This document shows positions 42,129 through 51,854 of a stretch of DNA of 64,000 bases, piece after piece (position 1 is the first letter of the stretch; every line of letters begins with the position of its first letter). Under the pieces are notes generated by a model. It was not told where the DNA came from. It saw nothing but the letters and a program-made list of their open reading frames with translations, and searched no databases. The stretch lies in the NCBI RefSeq assembly GCF_041893525.1, contig NZ_CP169068.1. One strand, written 5' to 3'. This stretch comes from Phaeobacter bryozoorum. Its GTDB lineage: Bacteria > Pseudomonadota > Alphaproteobacteria > Rhodobacterales > Rhodobacteraceae. A program made the position numbers and the translations under genes.

Positions 42129-44563
42129 ATGAGCAGTCTTCCCGATGTCATCACCGCCTGGTTCCACGACCGTGGCTGGACCATTCACCCGCACCAGCAG
42201 GAGATGCTGGCGCGCGCGGATGATCCGGCAACGCTGCTGATCGCCCCAACCGGCGGCGGCAAGACGATGGCGGGTTTCCTGCCCACTCTTGCCGATCTTG
42301 CTACCGGCGAACACCGCGGGCTGCACACGCTCTACGTCTCGCCGCTGAAGGCGCTGGCGGCGGATATCAAACGCAACCTGCGCACCCCGGTCGAGGAGAT
42401 GGGCCTGCCCATCCGCATCGACGACCGCACCGGTGACACGCCCGCCTCCCGCAAGCGCAGCCAGCGCGCCGACCCGCCGCATATCCTGCTCACCACACCT
42501 GAAAGCCTCGCGCTGCTCACCTCCTATGAGGACGCGCCGCGGATGTTTGCGGGACTGAAACGGGTGGTACTGGACGAGATCCACGCCCTCGCCGAGAGCA
42601 AGCGCGGCGACCAGCTGATGCTCGCCCTGACCCGGCTTCAGGCGATCTGTCCGGACATGCGCCGCGTCGGCCTTTCGGCCACCGTCGATGATCCCGCCGC
42701 CATCGCGCAGTATCTGGCCCGCCACCCGGATCCCTGCGATATCGTTCTGGCCGACCCCGGCCCCGCCGCCGATATCCAGATGCTGCACACGGATGCAGCC
42801 CCGCCCTGGTCCGGGGGCGGCGCTGCCCATGCCATCCCCGCCGTGCTTGAGCAGATCAAGGCGCATAACACCACGCTGATCTTCCACAACACCCGCGCCC
42901 AGGCAGAGATCTTCTTTCACAACCTCTGGCTTGCCAATGATGACGCGCTGCCGATCGGCATTCACCATGGCTCGCTCGACCGGGTGCAGCGGGACCGGGT
43001 CGAGGCAGCGATGGTGCGCGGAGAGCTGCGCGCAGTGGTCTGTACCGGCTCGCTTGATCTGGGCATCGACTGGGGGGACGTCGATCTGGTGATCCAGATA
43101 GGCGCGCCGAAGAACGTGAAACGGCTGGTCCAGCGCATCGGCCGCGCCAACCACCGCTACAATGCCCCCTCCAAGGCGCTTCTGGTCCGGCCAACCGGTT
43201 TGAGGTGGTGGAATGCCGTGCCGCCCTTGAGGCGGTGGAGGCAGGCACGCTGGACGGCAGCCCGCGCACACCCGGCCCCCGCGACGTGCTCTGCCAGCAC
43301 ATCCTGATCCGCGCCTGCGCCGGTCCCTTCGCCGCCGATGACCTTTATGCCGAGGTCACGGGAGCCGGCGCCTATGCCAGCCTCAGCCGGGCTGAGTTCG
43401 ACGCCTGCCTCGATTTCTGTGCCACCGGCGGTTACGCCCTCCGGGTCTATGACCAGTGGCAACGGCTGCTGCAACGTCCCGACGGGATGTGGCAGCTGCG
43501 CGACCCCCGCGCCGCCCGCCGCATCCGCATGAACATTGGCACCATTCAGGACGCCGACCTCCTGAAGGTCCGACTCAAACGCAGCCGCGGCGGCAAACCG
43601 CTTGGCGAGGTCGAAGAGAGCTTTGCCGCCACCCTCACCCCGGGCGACACCTTCCTCATCGGTGGCCAGATCGTGCGGTATGAATCGCTGCGCGAAATGA
43701 CGGTCGAGGTCAGCCGCAATGCCAGCCGGAAACCGAAAGTGGCGGTCTTCTCCGGCACAAAATTCGCCACCTCGACCCAGCTCAGCACCCGTATCCTCGA
43801 TATCCTGCAACGCGACAGCTGGCCCGATCTGCCACCGCACACCGCCGACTGGCTGGCGCTACAGCGCGAGGTCTCACAGATGCCCCGCCGGGGCCAGCTG
43901 CTGCTCGAAAGCTTTCCCTTCCGGGGCCGCGAACACCTCTGCATCTACGGGTTTGCCGGGCGCAATGCGATGCAGACCCTCGGTCTGTTGCTGACCAAAC
44001 GGATGGAAGAGCTGTCGCTCGATCCGCTTGGCTTTGTCGCCACCGATTATGCCACGCTGATCTGGGGGCTCAGCCCGGTTGACGACCCCGCCCCGCTGTT
44101 CGATCCTGCCGAGCTGCGCGCGGGTCTGGACGGCTGGCTCGCGGGCAATGCGGTGATGAAACGCAGCTTCCGCGCGGTGGCCACCATCGCGGGGCTGATC
44201 GAACGCAACACCCCCGGCCAGCGCAAGAACGGACGACAGGCGACATTCTCCTCCGACATCCTCTACGACACGCTCCGTAAATATGATCCCGATCACCTGC
44301 TCTTGGACATCACCCGGCAGGAGGCGCTTGGCGGGCTGGTGGATTTCGGCCGCATCGAGGAACTGCTCAGCCGCATCAAGGGAAACATCACCCTCAACCG
44401 GCTGTCGCAGATCTCACCGCTGGCCGCGCCGCTGCTGCTGGAGGCAGGCAAGGTCCCGGTGAAAGGTGCCGCCCAGGAAAAGCTGCTGCAACGCGAAACC
44501 GAAGAGCTGATGCGCAGCGCCCGGCTGGCAGAGCTGGCTCCGCCCGGCGCTGCGTCACCCTGA
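42129..44563 (+). pseudogene. ligase-associated DEXH-box helicase, single-base frameshift
   Basis: A large Lhr-like helicase usually found with an ATP-dependent DNA ligase and a nuclease. The first frame has Walker A APTGGGKTMAGFLPTL, the DEIH box VVLDEIHALAES and motif VI QRIGRANHRY. Near base 43187 it changes to RPTGLRWWN, whereas adding one C to the CC run gives LLVPANRFEVVECRAALEAVEAG, which is continued by the second frame to a stop at 44563. The restored product is 811 residues, as expected. The C-terminal half holds the winged-helix and Lhr-core regions. I judge a missing C in the sequence to be more likely than a true break. PdeM follows. Confidence 0.88.
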
Positions 44564-44616
44564 CGGCTGAATCTGCCATCTTGCACCGTCCCGCAAAACC
44601 GGCGATCAGAGCAGCC

Positions 44617-45303
44617 ATGACCGGCTATGATCTCTCCCTCGCAGGCCAGCGCCTCACCGCGCTTGGTGCTGGTGCGCTCTGGTGGCAGGCGCAGGGGCTG
44701 CTCTGTGTTTCCGACCTGCATCTGGGCAAATCCGAACGCCAGCTCCGGCGCGGCGGCCCGGCCCTGCCCCCCTATGAAACCCGCGATACCCTTCAGCGTC
44801 TTGCCGCGGTGCTTGACCAGACCCGTCCCGAAACGGTCATCTGCCTCGGCGACAGCTTCGACGATGACGCTGCGGCAGCCGCCTTGTCAGATGCCGACCA
44901 AACCCGTCTCGACCAGCTGATCGCGGCTCATCGCTGGATCTGGATCACCGGCAATCACGACCCTGCCCCCAGCGGGCTGGCGGGCGACGCCTGTGACAGC
45001 CTGACCCTCGGCCCGCTGCTGTTTCGTCACATCGCCGACCCCACCTTCAAGAGCCACACCGGCGCTGAGACCCCGGGCGAAGCTGCCGCCGAGATATCCG
45101 GCCACTACCATCCAAAGGCGCGTCTGCGCGGCAGCGCCCGGCCTGCGTTCCTGGCCGATCACCAGCGCCTGATCCTGCCCGCCTTTGGCACCTATACCGG
45201 CGGTCTCTGCACCACCAACCCGGCGCTCTCGGATCTCATGGCGCCGCGGGCCCTCGCCATCCTCACCGGCCCGCGTCCGCTGCCCTGCCCGATGCCGCGC
45301 TGA
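44617..45303 (+). CDS. pdeM: ligase-associated DNA damage response endonuclease PdeM
   Basis: A 228-residue metallophosphoesterase of the PdeM group. Metal motifs are LCVSDLHLGKSER (DxH), CLGDSFDDD (GDxxDD), ITGNHDP (GNHD) and ISGHYHPKARL (GHxH), in the order of the calcineurin fold. It is always linked to the Lhr-like helicase, and here it starts about 50 bases after it. The ATG at 44617 is preferred; a TTG at 44581 would extend it by 12 residues. The ligase and exonuclease of the complete set are not in this window. Confidence 0.9.
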   Translation: MTGYDLSLAGQRLTALGAGALWWQAQGLLCVSDLHLGKSERQLRRGGPALPPYETRDTLQRLAAVLDQTRPETVICLGDSFDDDAAAAALSDADQTRLDQLIAAHRWIWITGNHDPAPSGLAGDACDSLTLGPLLFRHIADPTFKSHTGAETPGEAAAEISGHYHPKARLRGSARPAFLADHQRLILPAFGTYTGGLCTTNPALSDLMAPRALAILTGPRPLPCPMPR

Positions 45304-45389
45304 CCAGCCGCGGCGGATCTGCGCGCAGCGTCACCTCCCCATCGCAGCATGCGCGGTCTATGCTGGCTGCACATGCGAAAGGGACAGCC

Positions 45390-45800
45390 ATGATCGAACA
45401 GCGCATCCGCGACAGCTTTGCCAGACAGAGCATGATGCAGACATTGGGTGCCGAGGTTGCCAGCGTCGGCACCGGCACCGTCACCATCTCCGCGCCCATC
45501 CTGCCGGGCAGCCGCCAGCAGCACGGCGTCGCCCATGCGGCGCTCAGCTTTGCCATCGGAGACAGTGCCGCAGGCTATGCCGCTCTGACCCTGATGCCCG
45601 AGGACAGCGAGGTGATGACCGCCGAGATGAAGATCAACCTTCTCGCACCGGGTGCAGGCGATATGCTGCGCGCCACGGGCCAGGTCATCAAACCCGGCCG
45701 CCGTCTGATCATTGTCACCGCCGAGGTCCACGCCATCACCGGAGAGGAGGAAAAACTGATCGCCCTGTTGCAGGGCACCATGGTGCCAGTCGCGGCCTGA
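45390..45800 (+). CDS. PaaI-type thioesterase family protein
   Basis: A 136-residue hotdog-fold acyl-CoA thioesterase of the PaaI group. The conserved motif is present as QQHGVAHAALSFAIGDSAAGYAA, where HGVAHA equals the HGGAxxxLAD-like active site, followed by AEMKINLLAPGAGDMLRATGQVIKPGRRLIIVTAEV. The substrate is unknown. The ATG at 45390 has GAAAGGGA upstream; a start at 45360 is less likely. It converges with folD. Confidence 0.85.
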   Translation: MIEQRIRDSFARQSMMQTLGAEVASVGTGTVTISAPILPGSRQQHGVAHAALSFAIGDSAAGYAALTLMPEDSEVMTAEMKINLLAPGAGDMLRATGQVIKPGRRLIIVTAEVHAITGEEEKLIALLQGTMVPVAA

Positions 45801-45842
45801 TCCGCGCGCCCTGATCCGCGGGTTTTTCCCACCTGTCACTTT

Positions 45843-45880
45843 TCCAAAAAATACTCCCGCCGGAGGCATCCGACGGGAGC
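45843..45880. terminator. AATACTCCCGCC-type element with hairpin between convergent genes
   Basis: CTCCCGCCGG (45854-45863) pairs with CCGACGGGAG (45870-45879) with one mismatch. The left part is the motif AAATACTCCCGCCGGAGGC, seen in similar form after other genes of this window (7325, 59598). Confidence 0.6.
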
Positions 45881-45920
45881 AGCAGATCTCAGCCATCCGC
45901 AGATGGCAGGTCGGTTCTGA

Positions 45921-46823
45921 TCAGGCGGTCAGCCCTTCCGGCTCCGCCAGACCATTGGCGCGGCAGCAGGCCGTCACGGTATTGGCCAGCAGGCAGGCGA
46001 TGGTCATCGGGCCGACGCCACCGGGCACCGGGGTGATTGCGCCGGCGCGCGCGGCCGCACTCTCAAAATGCACATCGCCCACCAGACGGGTCTTGCCCTC
46101 GCCTTTTTCCGGTGCGTCGATCCGGTTGATGCCCACGTCGATGACGGTGGCGCCTTCCTTGATCCAGTCGCCAGGCACCATTTCAGGACGACCCACAGCA
46201 GCGACAACAATATCGGCGCGGCGGACAACATCCGGCAGATCCTTGGTGCGGCTATGTGCGATGGTCACGGTGCAGCTGTCGCCCAGCAACAGCTGCGCCA
46301 TCGGCTTGCCAACGATATTGGAGCGGCCAATGACAACCGCGTCCATGCCCGACAGCGAGCCATGATAGTCGCGCAGCAGCATCAGGCAGCCAAGCGGCGT
46401 GCAGGGCACCATGCTTTTCTGACCGGTGCCCAGCAGGCCCACGTTGGAAATGTGGAACCCGTCCACGTCCTTTTCCGGCGCGATGGAGTTGATGATCAGG
46501 TCTTCGTTCAAATGACCCGGCAGCGGCAGCTGCACGAGGATGCCATGCACCGAGGGATCCTTGTTCAGCTGATCGACCACCGCCAGCAGGTCCTCTTCGG
46601 AGGTGTCGGCCTCCAGCTTGTGCTCAAAGGAGTTCATGCCCGCTTCAACGGTCTGCTTGCCCTTGGAGCGCACATAGACCTGGCTTGCCGGATCTTCACC
46701 CACCAGAACCACCGCCAGACCGGGGGTGATGTCATGCTCTTCCTTCAACCGGGCCACGTGGCCTGCCACCTTCTCGCGTACGGTGGCGGCAAAGGCCTTG
46801 CCGTCGATGATATTCGCTGCCAT
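45921..46823 (-). CDS. folD: bifunctional methylenetetrahydrofolate dehydrogenase / cyclohydrolase
   Basis: FolD converts methylene-THF to formyl-THF using NADP. The 300-residue protein has the typical YVRSKGKQTVEAGM motif with the catalytic lysine, VQLPLPGHLNEDLI, the NADP-binding GRSNIVGKPMAQLLL, and the GGVGPMTIACLLANT end. The ATG at 46823 is the family start (MAANIIDGKAFAATV). With fhs nearby it serves one-carbon metabolism. The chorismate mutase gene lies 38 bases upstream on the same strand. Confidence 0.95.
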   Translation of the reverse strand: MAANIIDGKAFAATVREKVAGHVARLKEEHDITPGLAVVLVGEDPASQVYVRSKGKQTVEAGMNSFEHKLEADTSEEDLLAVVDQLNKDPSVHGILVQLPLPGHLNEDLIINSIAPEKDVDGFHISNVGLLGTGQKSMVPCTPLGCLMLLRDYHGSLSGMDAVVIGRSNIVGKPMAQLLLGDSCTVTIAHSRTKDLPDVVRRADIVVAAVGRPEMVPGDWIKEGATVIDVGINRIDAPEKGEGKTRLVGDVHFESAAARAGAITPVPGGVGPMTIACLLANTVTACCRANGLAEPEGLTA

Positions 46824-46861
46824 TGCTTCTGTCCTCTTGCTGCGCGCCGCTCCGGGCCGCG

Positions 46862-47167
46862 TTACTCCTCGCGAATGATCTGTGCCTCGCGGGCTATCGA
46901 CCATTCCACAAGCTGGCGCCACAGGCGCTCGACCAGATCGGGATCAAGCCCTGCCGTGCTGGCCGTCATCCGGGCATTCCCGACCACTTCTTCGACACGG
47001 GCCGGTATGCGCGCGGGCCAGTTATTGGCCGCCTTCAGCTCGATCGCACGGTCGATATAGCCCGCCCGCTCGGCCAACAGGGCAATCAGCTCCCGGTCCA
47101 GCCTGTCGATCTGCTGCCGCAGCGCCGGCATGTCGGCACAGTCCTGCGGCGGGTGTCGTTCGCTCAT
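46862..47167 (-). CDS. chorismate mutase (AroQ type)
   Basis: A 101-residue, all-helical chorismate mutase of the AroQ class, which makes prephenate on the way to phenylalanine and tyrosine. Seen: LRQQIDRLDRELIALLAERAGYIDRAIELK, with the arginine and lysine that hold the substrate, VEEVVGNAR, and LVERLWRQLVEWSIAREAQII. Related proteins act as isochorismate pyruvate lyase, which cannot be ruled out. It lies between fhs and folD on the same strand, after a strong hairpin. Confidence 0.9.
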   Translation of the reverse strand: MSERHPPQDCADMPALRQQIDRLDRELIALLAERAGYIDRAIELKAANNWPARIPARVEEVVGNARMTASTAGLDPDLVERLWRQLVEWSIAREAQIIREE

Positions 47168-47175
47168 CTTTAAAC

Positions 47176-47205
47176 TCCTGCGGCCCGAGGGGATCCTCGG
47201 GCCGC
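47176..47205 (-). terminator. terminator after fhs
   Basis: A perfect 13-bp stem, CTGCGGCCCGAGG (47176-47188) with CCTCGGGCCGCAG (47193-47205), loop GGAT. On the minus strand it is followed by GAGTTTAAAG, between the fhs stop and the chorismate mutase start. Confidence 0.75.
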
Positions 47206-47224
47206 AGATTGCCTATTTCAGGCC

Positions 47225-48901
47225 TTAGAACAAGCCTTCGATCTGGCCTGCGTCATTCAGGCGGATCGTTTCCGATGCCGGTTTGCGGGGCAGACCCGGC
47301 ATGGTCATGATCTCGCCGCAGACCACGACGATGAAACCGGCCCCCGCCGACAGGCGAACTTCGCGCACGGGAACCGAATGGCCGGTCGGCGCGCCGCGCA
47401 GGTTCGGATCGGTGGAGAAGGAATACTGCGTTTTCGCCATGCAGACCGGCAGGTTACCATAGCCAGCCGCTTCCCATTCCTTCAGCTGGTTGCGGATCTT
47501 CTGATCGGCCAGCACCTCGTCGGCGCGGTAGATGCGCTTGGCGATGGTTTCGATCTTCTCGAACAGCGGCATCTCGTCGGGGTAGATCGGCGAGAAGTTG
47601 GCCTTGCCGGAGTCGGCCAGCTCAACCACTTTATGGGCCAGATCGGCGGAGCCTTCGGAGCCCAGCTCCCAGTGGCGCGACAGCACCGCTTCGACGCCAT
47701 GGGTGGCGCAGTAATCCTTGACCGCCTGCACTTCGGTCTCGGTGTCGGTGACAAAGTGGTTGATCGCAACCACCACCGGCACGCCAAAGGATTTGACGTT
47801 CTCGATATGACGGCCGAGGTTGGCACAGCCCTTGTTGACCGCTTCGACGTTTTCCGCGCCGAGGTCAGCCTTGGCCACGCCACCGTTCATCTTCATCGCG
47901 CGCACGGTCGCAACCAGCACCACAGCCGAGGGTGCGATGCCTGCCTTGCGGCATTTGATGTTCATGAACTTCTCAGCGCCAAGATCCGCACCAAAGCCTG
48001 CTTCGGTGACAACATAGTCAGCCACTTTCAGCGCGGTCTTGGTTGCGATCACGGAGTTACAGCCGTGGGCGATATTCGCGAAGGGACCACCGTGGACAAA
48101 AGCCGGGTTGTTTTCCAGGGTCTGCACCAGGTTCGGCTGCATCGCGTCTTTCAGCAGAACGGTCATCGCGCCTTCTGCCTTGATGTCGCGGCAGTAAACC
48201 GGGGTCTTGTCGCGGCGGTAGGCCACGATGATGTCGCCCAGACGCTTTTCAAGGTCCTTCAGGTCGTTGGCGAGGCAGAGGATCGCCATGACTTCGGAGG
48301 CCACGGTGATGTCAAAACCGGTTTCGCGCGGGAAGCCGTTGGAGACGCCACCAAGGGAGGCGGTGATCTGGCGCAGGGCGCGGTCGTTCATGTCGACCAC
48401 ACGACGCCATGCAACACGGCGGATGTCGATATCGCACTCATTGCCCCAGTAGATGTGGTTGTCGATCATCGCCGACAGCAGCGAGTGGGCCGAGGTGATG
48501 GCGTGGAAGTCACCGGTGAAGTGGAGGTTCATCTCCTCCATCGGAACAACCTGCGCGTAACCGCCACCTGCGGCGCCGCCCTTCATACCGAAGTTCGGAC
48601 CCAGCGAGGCCTCGCGGATACAGATCATCGCGTTCTTGCCGATGCGGTTCAGACCGTCACCCAGACCAACGGTGGTGGTGGTCTTGCCTTCGCCCGCAGG
48701 CGTCGGGTTGATCGCGGTCACCAGGATCAGCTTGCCGTCTTCCTTGCCCTGAACCGAATTGATGAAGTCCTGGCTCACCTTGGCCTTGTCGTGGCCGTAG
48801 GGCAGCAGATCATCGCTGGAGATGCCGATCTTGGCGCCAATTTCCTGGATCGGACGCTTCTGCGCCTCGCGGGCGATTTCGATGTCACTCTTGTAGCTCA
48901 T
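47225..48901 (-). CDS. fhs: formate--tetrahydrofolate ligase
   Basis: Fhs makes 10-formyl-THF from formate, THF and ATP. The 558-residue enzyme has its full length and the marks LVTAINPTPAGEGKTTTTVGLGDGLN (P-loop), REASLGPNFGMKGGAAGGGYAQVVPMEEMNLHFTGD and GGPFANIAHGCNSV. In roseobacters Fhs and FolD work together in oxidation or assimilation of methyl and formate carbon, for example from DMSP demethylation. The start MSYKSDIEIAREAQKRPI is typical. The 211 bases before it and MOSC hold no other gene. Confidence 0.96.
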   Translation of the reverse strand: MSYKSDIEIAREAQKRPIQEIGAKIGISSDDLLPYGHDKAKVSQDFINSVQGKEDGKLILVTAINPTPAGEGKTTTTVGLGDGLNRIGKNAMICIREASLGPNFGMKGGAAGGGYAQVVPMEEMNLHFTGDFHAITSAHSLLSAMIDNHIYWGNECDIDIRRVAWRRVVDMNDRALRQITASLGGVSNGFPRETGFDITVASEVMAILCLANDLKDLEKRLGDIIVAYRRDKTPVYCRDIKAEGAMTVLLKDAMQPNLVQTLENNPAFVHGGPFANIAHGCNSVIATKTALKVADYVVTEAGFGADLGAEKFMNIKCRKAGIAPSAVVLVATVRAMKMNGGVAKADLGAENVEAVNKGCANLGRHIENVKSFGVPVVVAINHFVTDTETEVQAVKDYCATHGVEAVLSRHWELGSEGSADLAHKVVELADSGKANFSPIYPDEMPLFEKIETIAKRIYRADEVLADQKIRNQLKEWEAAGYGNLPVCMAKTQYSFSTDPNLRGAPTGHSVPVREVRLSAGAGFIVVVCGEIMTMPGLPRKPASETIRLNDAGQIEGLF

Positions 48902-49112
48902 GGCCGGTTTCCTGAATTGTGATGTCGCGAGTTACATGGGCACAGCCGTGCCGGTTTCCCGCAAGACTTAGCCCTTCTGCGACATTCCATGCGCGTGATT
49001 TCCGACATGATCAGGCATTGAAACGGCGTTCGCTCCCCCTAGGGCATCCAAAGATTGCCAATCGTGCCGCGTCAACGCCTATCGGCAACCGGCGGCGTAG
49101 ACATGCCCCGAC

Positions 49113-49691
49113 TCAGGGTGCCCAGGCAGGCTGGTCCGGCACAAACAGGCGCAGGCTTTCGCCCTGCCTCAGCACGCCGGGCCGCTCGACCCAGGCCACC
49201 ACACCGCGTCTGCCGGTGGCTGCCGGCTTGAACTTCGGACCAAAGCCCGCGTGGTCCTTCTCGATCTCCTTGGCCGGGAAAATGCAGGGCCGGTTCTCAA
49301 GATCGACCGTCAGCGTCACCCCATCCGGCCCCTGCAAGCGGCTGGAGGGTGGCAGATGGCTAAGGTCGGGAATACCGCGCAGCACCAGCGTCGCGCCAAG
49401 GTGGACGGGATCAATCCGCTCCATCCCCATATCGGCGGCGATCAGCGCCAGCTCTTCCTCCGACAGGATGCTGATCTGGCGCAGGTTGCGGATTTCCGTG
49501 CCCTCGGGATGCAGATTGCGCACGCGCACACAGGAGGCGCGCAAGGCGCCCGCGTGGCGTTCGCCTTCGATGCCGTCAAACCCCAGCGTCAGCGCGTCCC
49601 GCGGCTCGGACCGCAGCCCACCGGTGGCAGCCGGAACATAGCCGATCCAGGTCACTTGTCCCTGAAACTCCGTTTCGCGCATCACTGGCAT
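49113..49691 (-). CDS. MOSC domain protein
   Basis: A 192-residue protein with a MOSC domain (molybdenum cofactor sulfurase C-terminal), expected to bind a sulfur carrier or molybdenum cofactor. The typical GIEGERHAGALRASCVRVRNL and RQISILSEEELALIAADMGM, LVLRGIPDLSHLPPSSRL and FGPKFKPAATGRRGVVAWVE segments are seen; the single conserved cysteine is in SCVR. GGAG lies 7 bases before the ATG at 49691. Substrate unknown. Confidence 0.85.
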   Translation of the reverse strand: MPVMRETEFQGQVTWIGYVPAATGGLRSEPRDALTLGFDGIEGERHAGALRASCVRVRNLHPEGTEIRNLRQISILSEEELALIAADMGMERIDPVHLGATLVLRGIPDLSHLPPSSRLQGPDGVTLTVDLENRPCIFPAKEIEKDHAGFGPKFKPAATGRRGVVAWVERPGVLRQGESLRLFVPDQPAWAP

Positions 49692-49800
49692 GGGGCATCT
49701 CCATCAGGCTCATTTCATTCAGGAATTTCCGCCACCATAGGGGCAGCATCCGGTTCTGGCCAGCCCCGCCGCTCGGCTTTTCGCGCGCAGTTCAGTCATC

Positions 49801-49832
49801 AAAAAACCCGGCCACCCTCAGGGTGACCGGGT
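49801..49832 (-). terminator. terminator after ftsH
   Basis: On the minus strand ACCCGG-T-CACCCT (49832-49820 side) pairs with AGGGTG-G-CCGGGT, followed by six T residues (complement of 49801-49806). This is a classical rho-independent terminator. Confidence 0.88.
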
Positions 49833-49863
49833 CTGATATTACACGGTGTCCAGCGCCGCGCCG

Positions 49864-51777
49864 TCAGGACGACGGTTCCGGTGCCATGCCATCATCCGAC
49901 GCAGGCTTCTTCGGCTTGGCCTTGGGGATCGCGGTGACCGAGGCGCTACCGGTATCGGTGTCATCATCCTCGTCCTCGCCTGCCTGCGGCGGCTCGCCAT
50001 TCATAACGCGTTTGATCTCGTCACCGGTGAGGGTTTCAAATTCCAGCAGCCCCTGCGCCAGACGTTCCCATTCCTCGTTCTTGTCCTTGAGGATCTGCAA
50101 CGCCTGTTCATAGCCCTGCTGGATAAAGCGCTTCACCTCATCCTCGATCAGCTCCTTGGTGTTGGCAGAGACCGAGAAGCCCGCCGTATTGCCGGAATAG
50201 CCTTCGTGCGCTTCGGCATAGTCGATGTTGCCGACCTTGTCCGACATGCCCCAGCGCAGCACCATGGCACGCGCCAGCTGGCTGGCCTGCTGGATGTCGC
50301 CGGCCGGACCGTTGGAGACATGATCTTCGCCGTATTTGATGACTTCCGCCGCCTTGCCCGCCATGGTCATCGCCAGCTTCTGCTGGCATTCGTCACGGTG
50401 ATAATTCAGACGGTCCATTTCCGGCAGCGACACAACCATACCCAGCGCACCACCGCGCGGAATGATCGTCGCCTTATAGACCGGATCGCACAGCGGCAGC
50501 GCCATGCCGACAACCGCGTGACCGGCCTCGTGGTAGGCGGTCTTTTCCTTCTGGTCCTGGGTCAGCACCATCGAGCGGCGCTCAGCCCCCATCATCACCT
50601 TGTCCTTGGCCAATTCGAAATCTTCCATGGTGACAAAACGGCGGCCAACACGGGCGGCCATCAATGCGGCCTCATTGACGAGGTTGGCCAGATCCGCACC
50701 GGAGAACCCCGGCGTACCACGCGCGATGATGCGCAGATCAACGTCAGGGCCAAGCGGCGTCTTGCGGGCATGAACGCCCAGGATCTTTTCGCGGCCCTTG
50801 ATGTCGGGGTTGCCGACGGTCACGTTCCGGTCAAAACGGCCCGGACGCAGCAGCGCCGGGTCCAGCACGTCCTTGCGGTTGGTGGCGGCCAGAATGATGA
50901 CGCCTTCATTGGCCTCAAAACCGTCCATCTCCACCAAGAGCTGGTTCAGCGTCTGTTCACGCTCATCATTGCCGCCGCCATAGCCGGCGCCACGATGGCG
51001 ACCGACGGCGTCGATTTCGTCGATGAACACGATACAGGGCGCGTTTTTCTTCGCCTGTTCGAACATGTCGCGCACACGGGAGGCACCGACACCGACAAAC
51101 ATCTCAACAAAGTCGGAACCGGAGATGGTGAAGAACGGCACGCCCGCCTCGCCTGCAATCGCACGCGCCAGCAGCGTCTTACCGGTACCCGGAGGGCCCA
51201 CCAGCAGGGCGCCCTTAGGGATCTTGCCGCCGAGGCGCGAGAATTTCTGCGGGTTGCGCAGGAACTCAACGATCTCTTCCAGCTCTTCCTTGGCCTCGTC
51301 GATGCCAGCCACGTCGTCAAAGGTAACGCGGCCATGCTTCTCGGTCAGCATCTTCGCCTTCGACTTGCCAAAGCCCATGGCGCCGCCTTTGCCGCCGCCC
51401 TGCATCCGGTTCATGAAATAGATCCAGACACCGATCAGCAGCAGGAAGGGCAGCAGGGTCAGCAGGAACGACTGGAACCCGGACTGCTGCTGCTTCTCGG
51501 CGCGGACCGGAATGTTGTTGTCGATCAACAGGGCGGTCACCTCGGCGTCGCCGGGTTTGATGGTCATGAAATTCTGCCCGTCCGACGTGGTGTAGCGAAC
51601 CTGTTCACCATCCAGCGTCACGGTGCTGACATTGCCGTTTTCAACCGCGCTGACAAAATCAGAAAAAGTCTTCTCTCGGCTCTGCATCGTGCTGCCCGAA
51701 CCACTGAACAAGTTGAACAGCGCCAAGACGAGCACAAACAGAACAACCCAAAAGGCGATATTGCGTACGTTGCCCAA
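49864..51777 (-). CDS. ftsH: ATP-dependent zinc metalloprotease FtsH
   Basis: A membrane-bound AAA protease that degrades unassembled membrane proteins and regulators. The 637-residue protein has helices at about 5-24 and 105-122, the AAA core with VGPPGTGKTLLARAIAGEAG, the CIVFIDEIDAVGRHRGAG Walker B and the second region of homology (LLRPGRFDRNV), and the zinc motif HEAGHAVVG near residue 415. The C-terminal end is Pro/Lys-rich. It stands downstream of tilS, as usual. Confidence 0.97.
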   Translation of the reverse strand: MGNVRNIAFWVVLFVLVLALFNLFSGSGSTMQSREKTFSDFVSAVENGNVSTVTLDGEQVRYTTSDGQNFMTIKPGDAEVTALLIDNNIPVRAEKQQQSGFQSFLLTLLPFLLLIGVWIYFMNRMQGGGKGGAMGFGKSKAKMLTEKHGRVTFDDVAGIDEAKEELEEIVEFLRNPQKFSRLGGKIPKGALLVGPPGTGKTLLARAIAGEAGVPFFTISGSDFVEMFVGVGASRVRDMFEQAKKNAPCIVFIDEIDAVGRHRGAGYGGGNDEREQTLNQLLVEMDGFEANEGVIILAATNRKDVLDPALLRPGRFDRNVTVGNPDIKGREKILGVHARKTPLGPDVDLRIIARGTPGFSGADLANLVNEAALMAARVGRRFVTMEDFELAKDKVMMGAERRSMVLTQDQKEKTAYHEAGHAVVGMALPLCDPVYKATIIPRGGALGMVVSLPEMDRLNYHRDECQQKLAMTMAGKAAEVIKYGEDHVSNGPAGDIQQASQLARAMVLRWGMSDKVGNIDYAEAHEGYSGNTAGFSVSANTKELIEDEVKRFIQQGYEQALQILKDKNEEWERLAQGLLEFETLTGDEIKRVMNGEPPQAGEDEDDDTDTGSASVTAIPKAKPKKPASDDGMAPEPSS

Positions 51778-51854
51778 GGAAAGTCTCCCAAAATGCGAGG
51801 CGCACCTGGCAGGCCGCCTTCGTTGCCTCTAAAATAGGGATACTTCAGTGAGGT

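Noticed and set aside
49846..51837. 663-residue open frame on the plus strand
   Set aside because: Antisense of ftsH, with no recognisable protein features.
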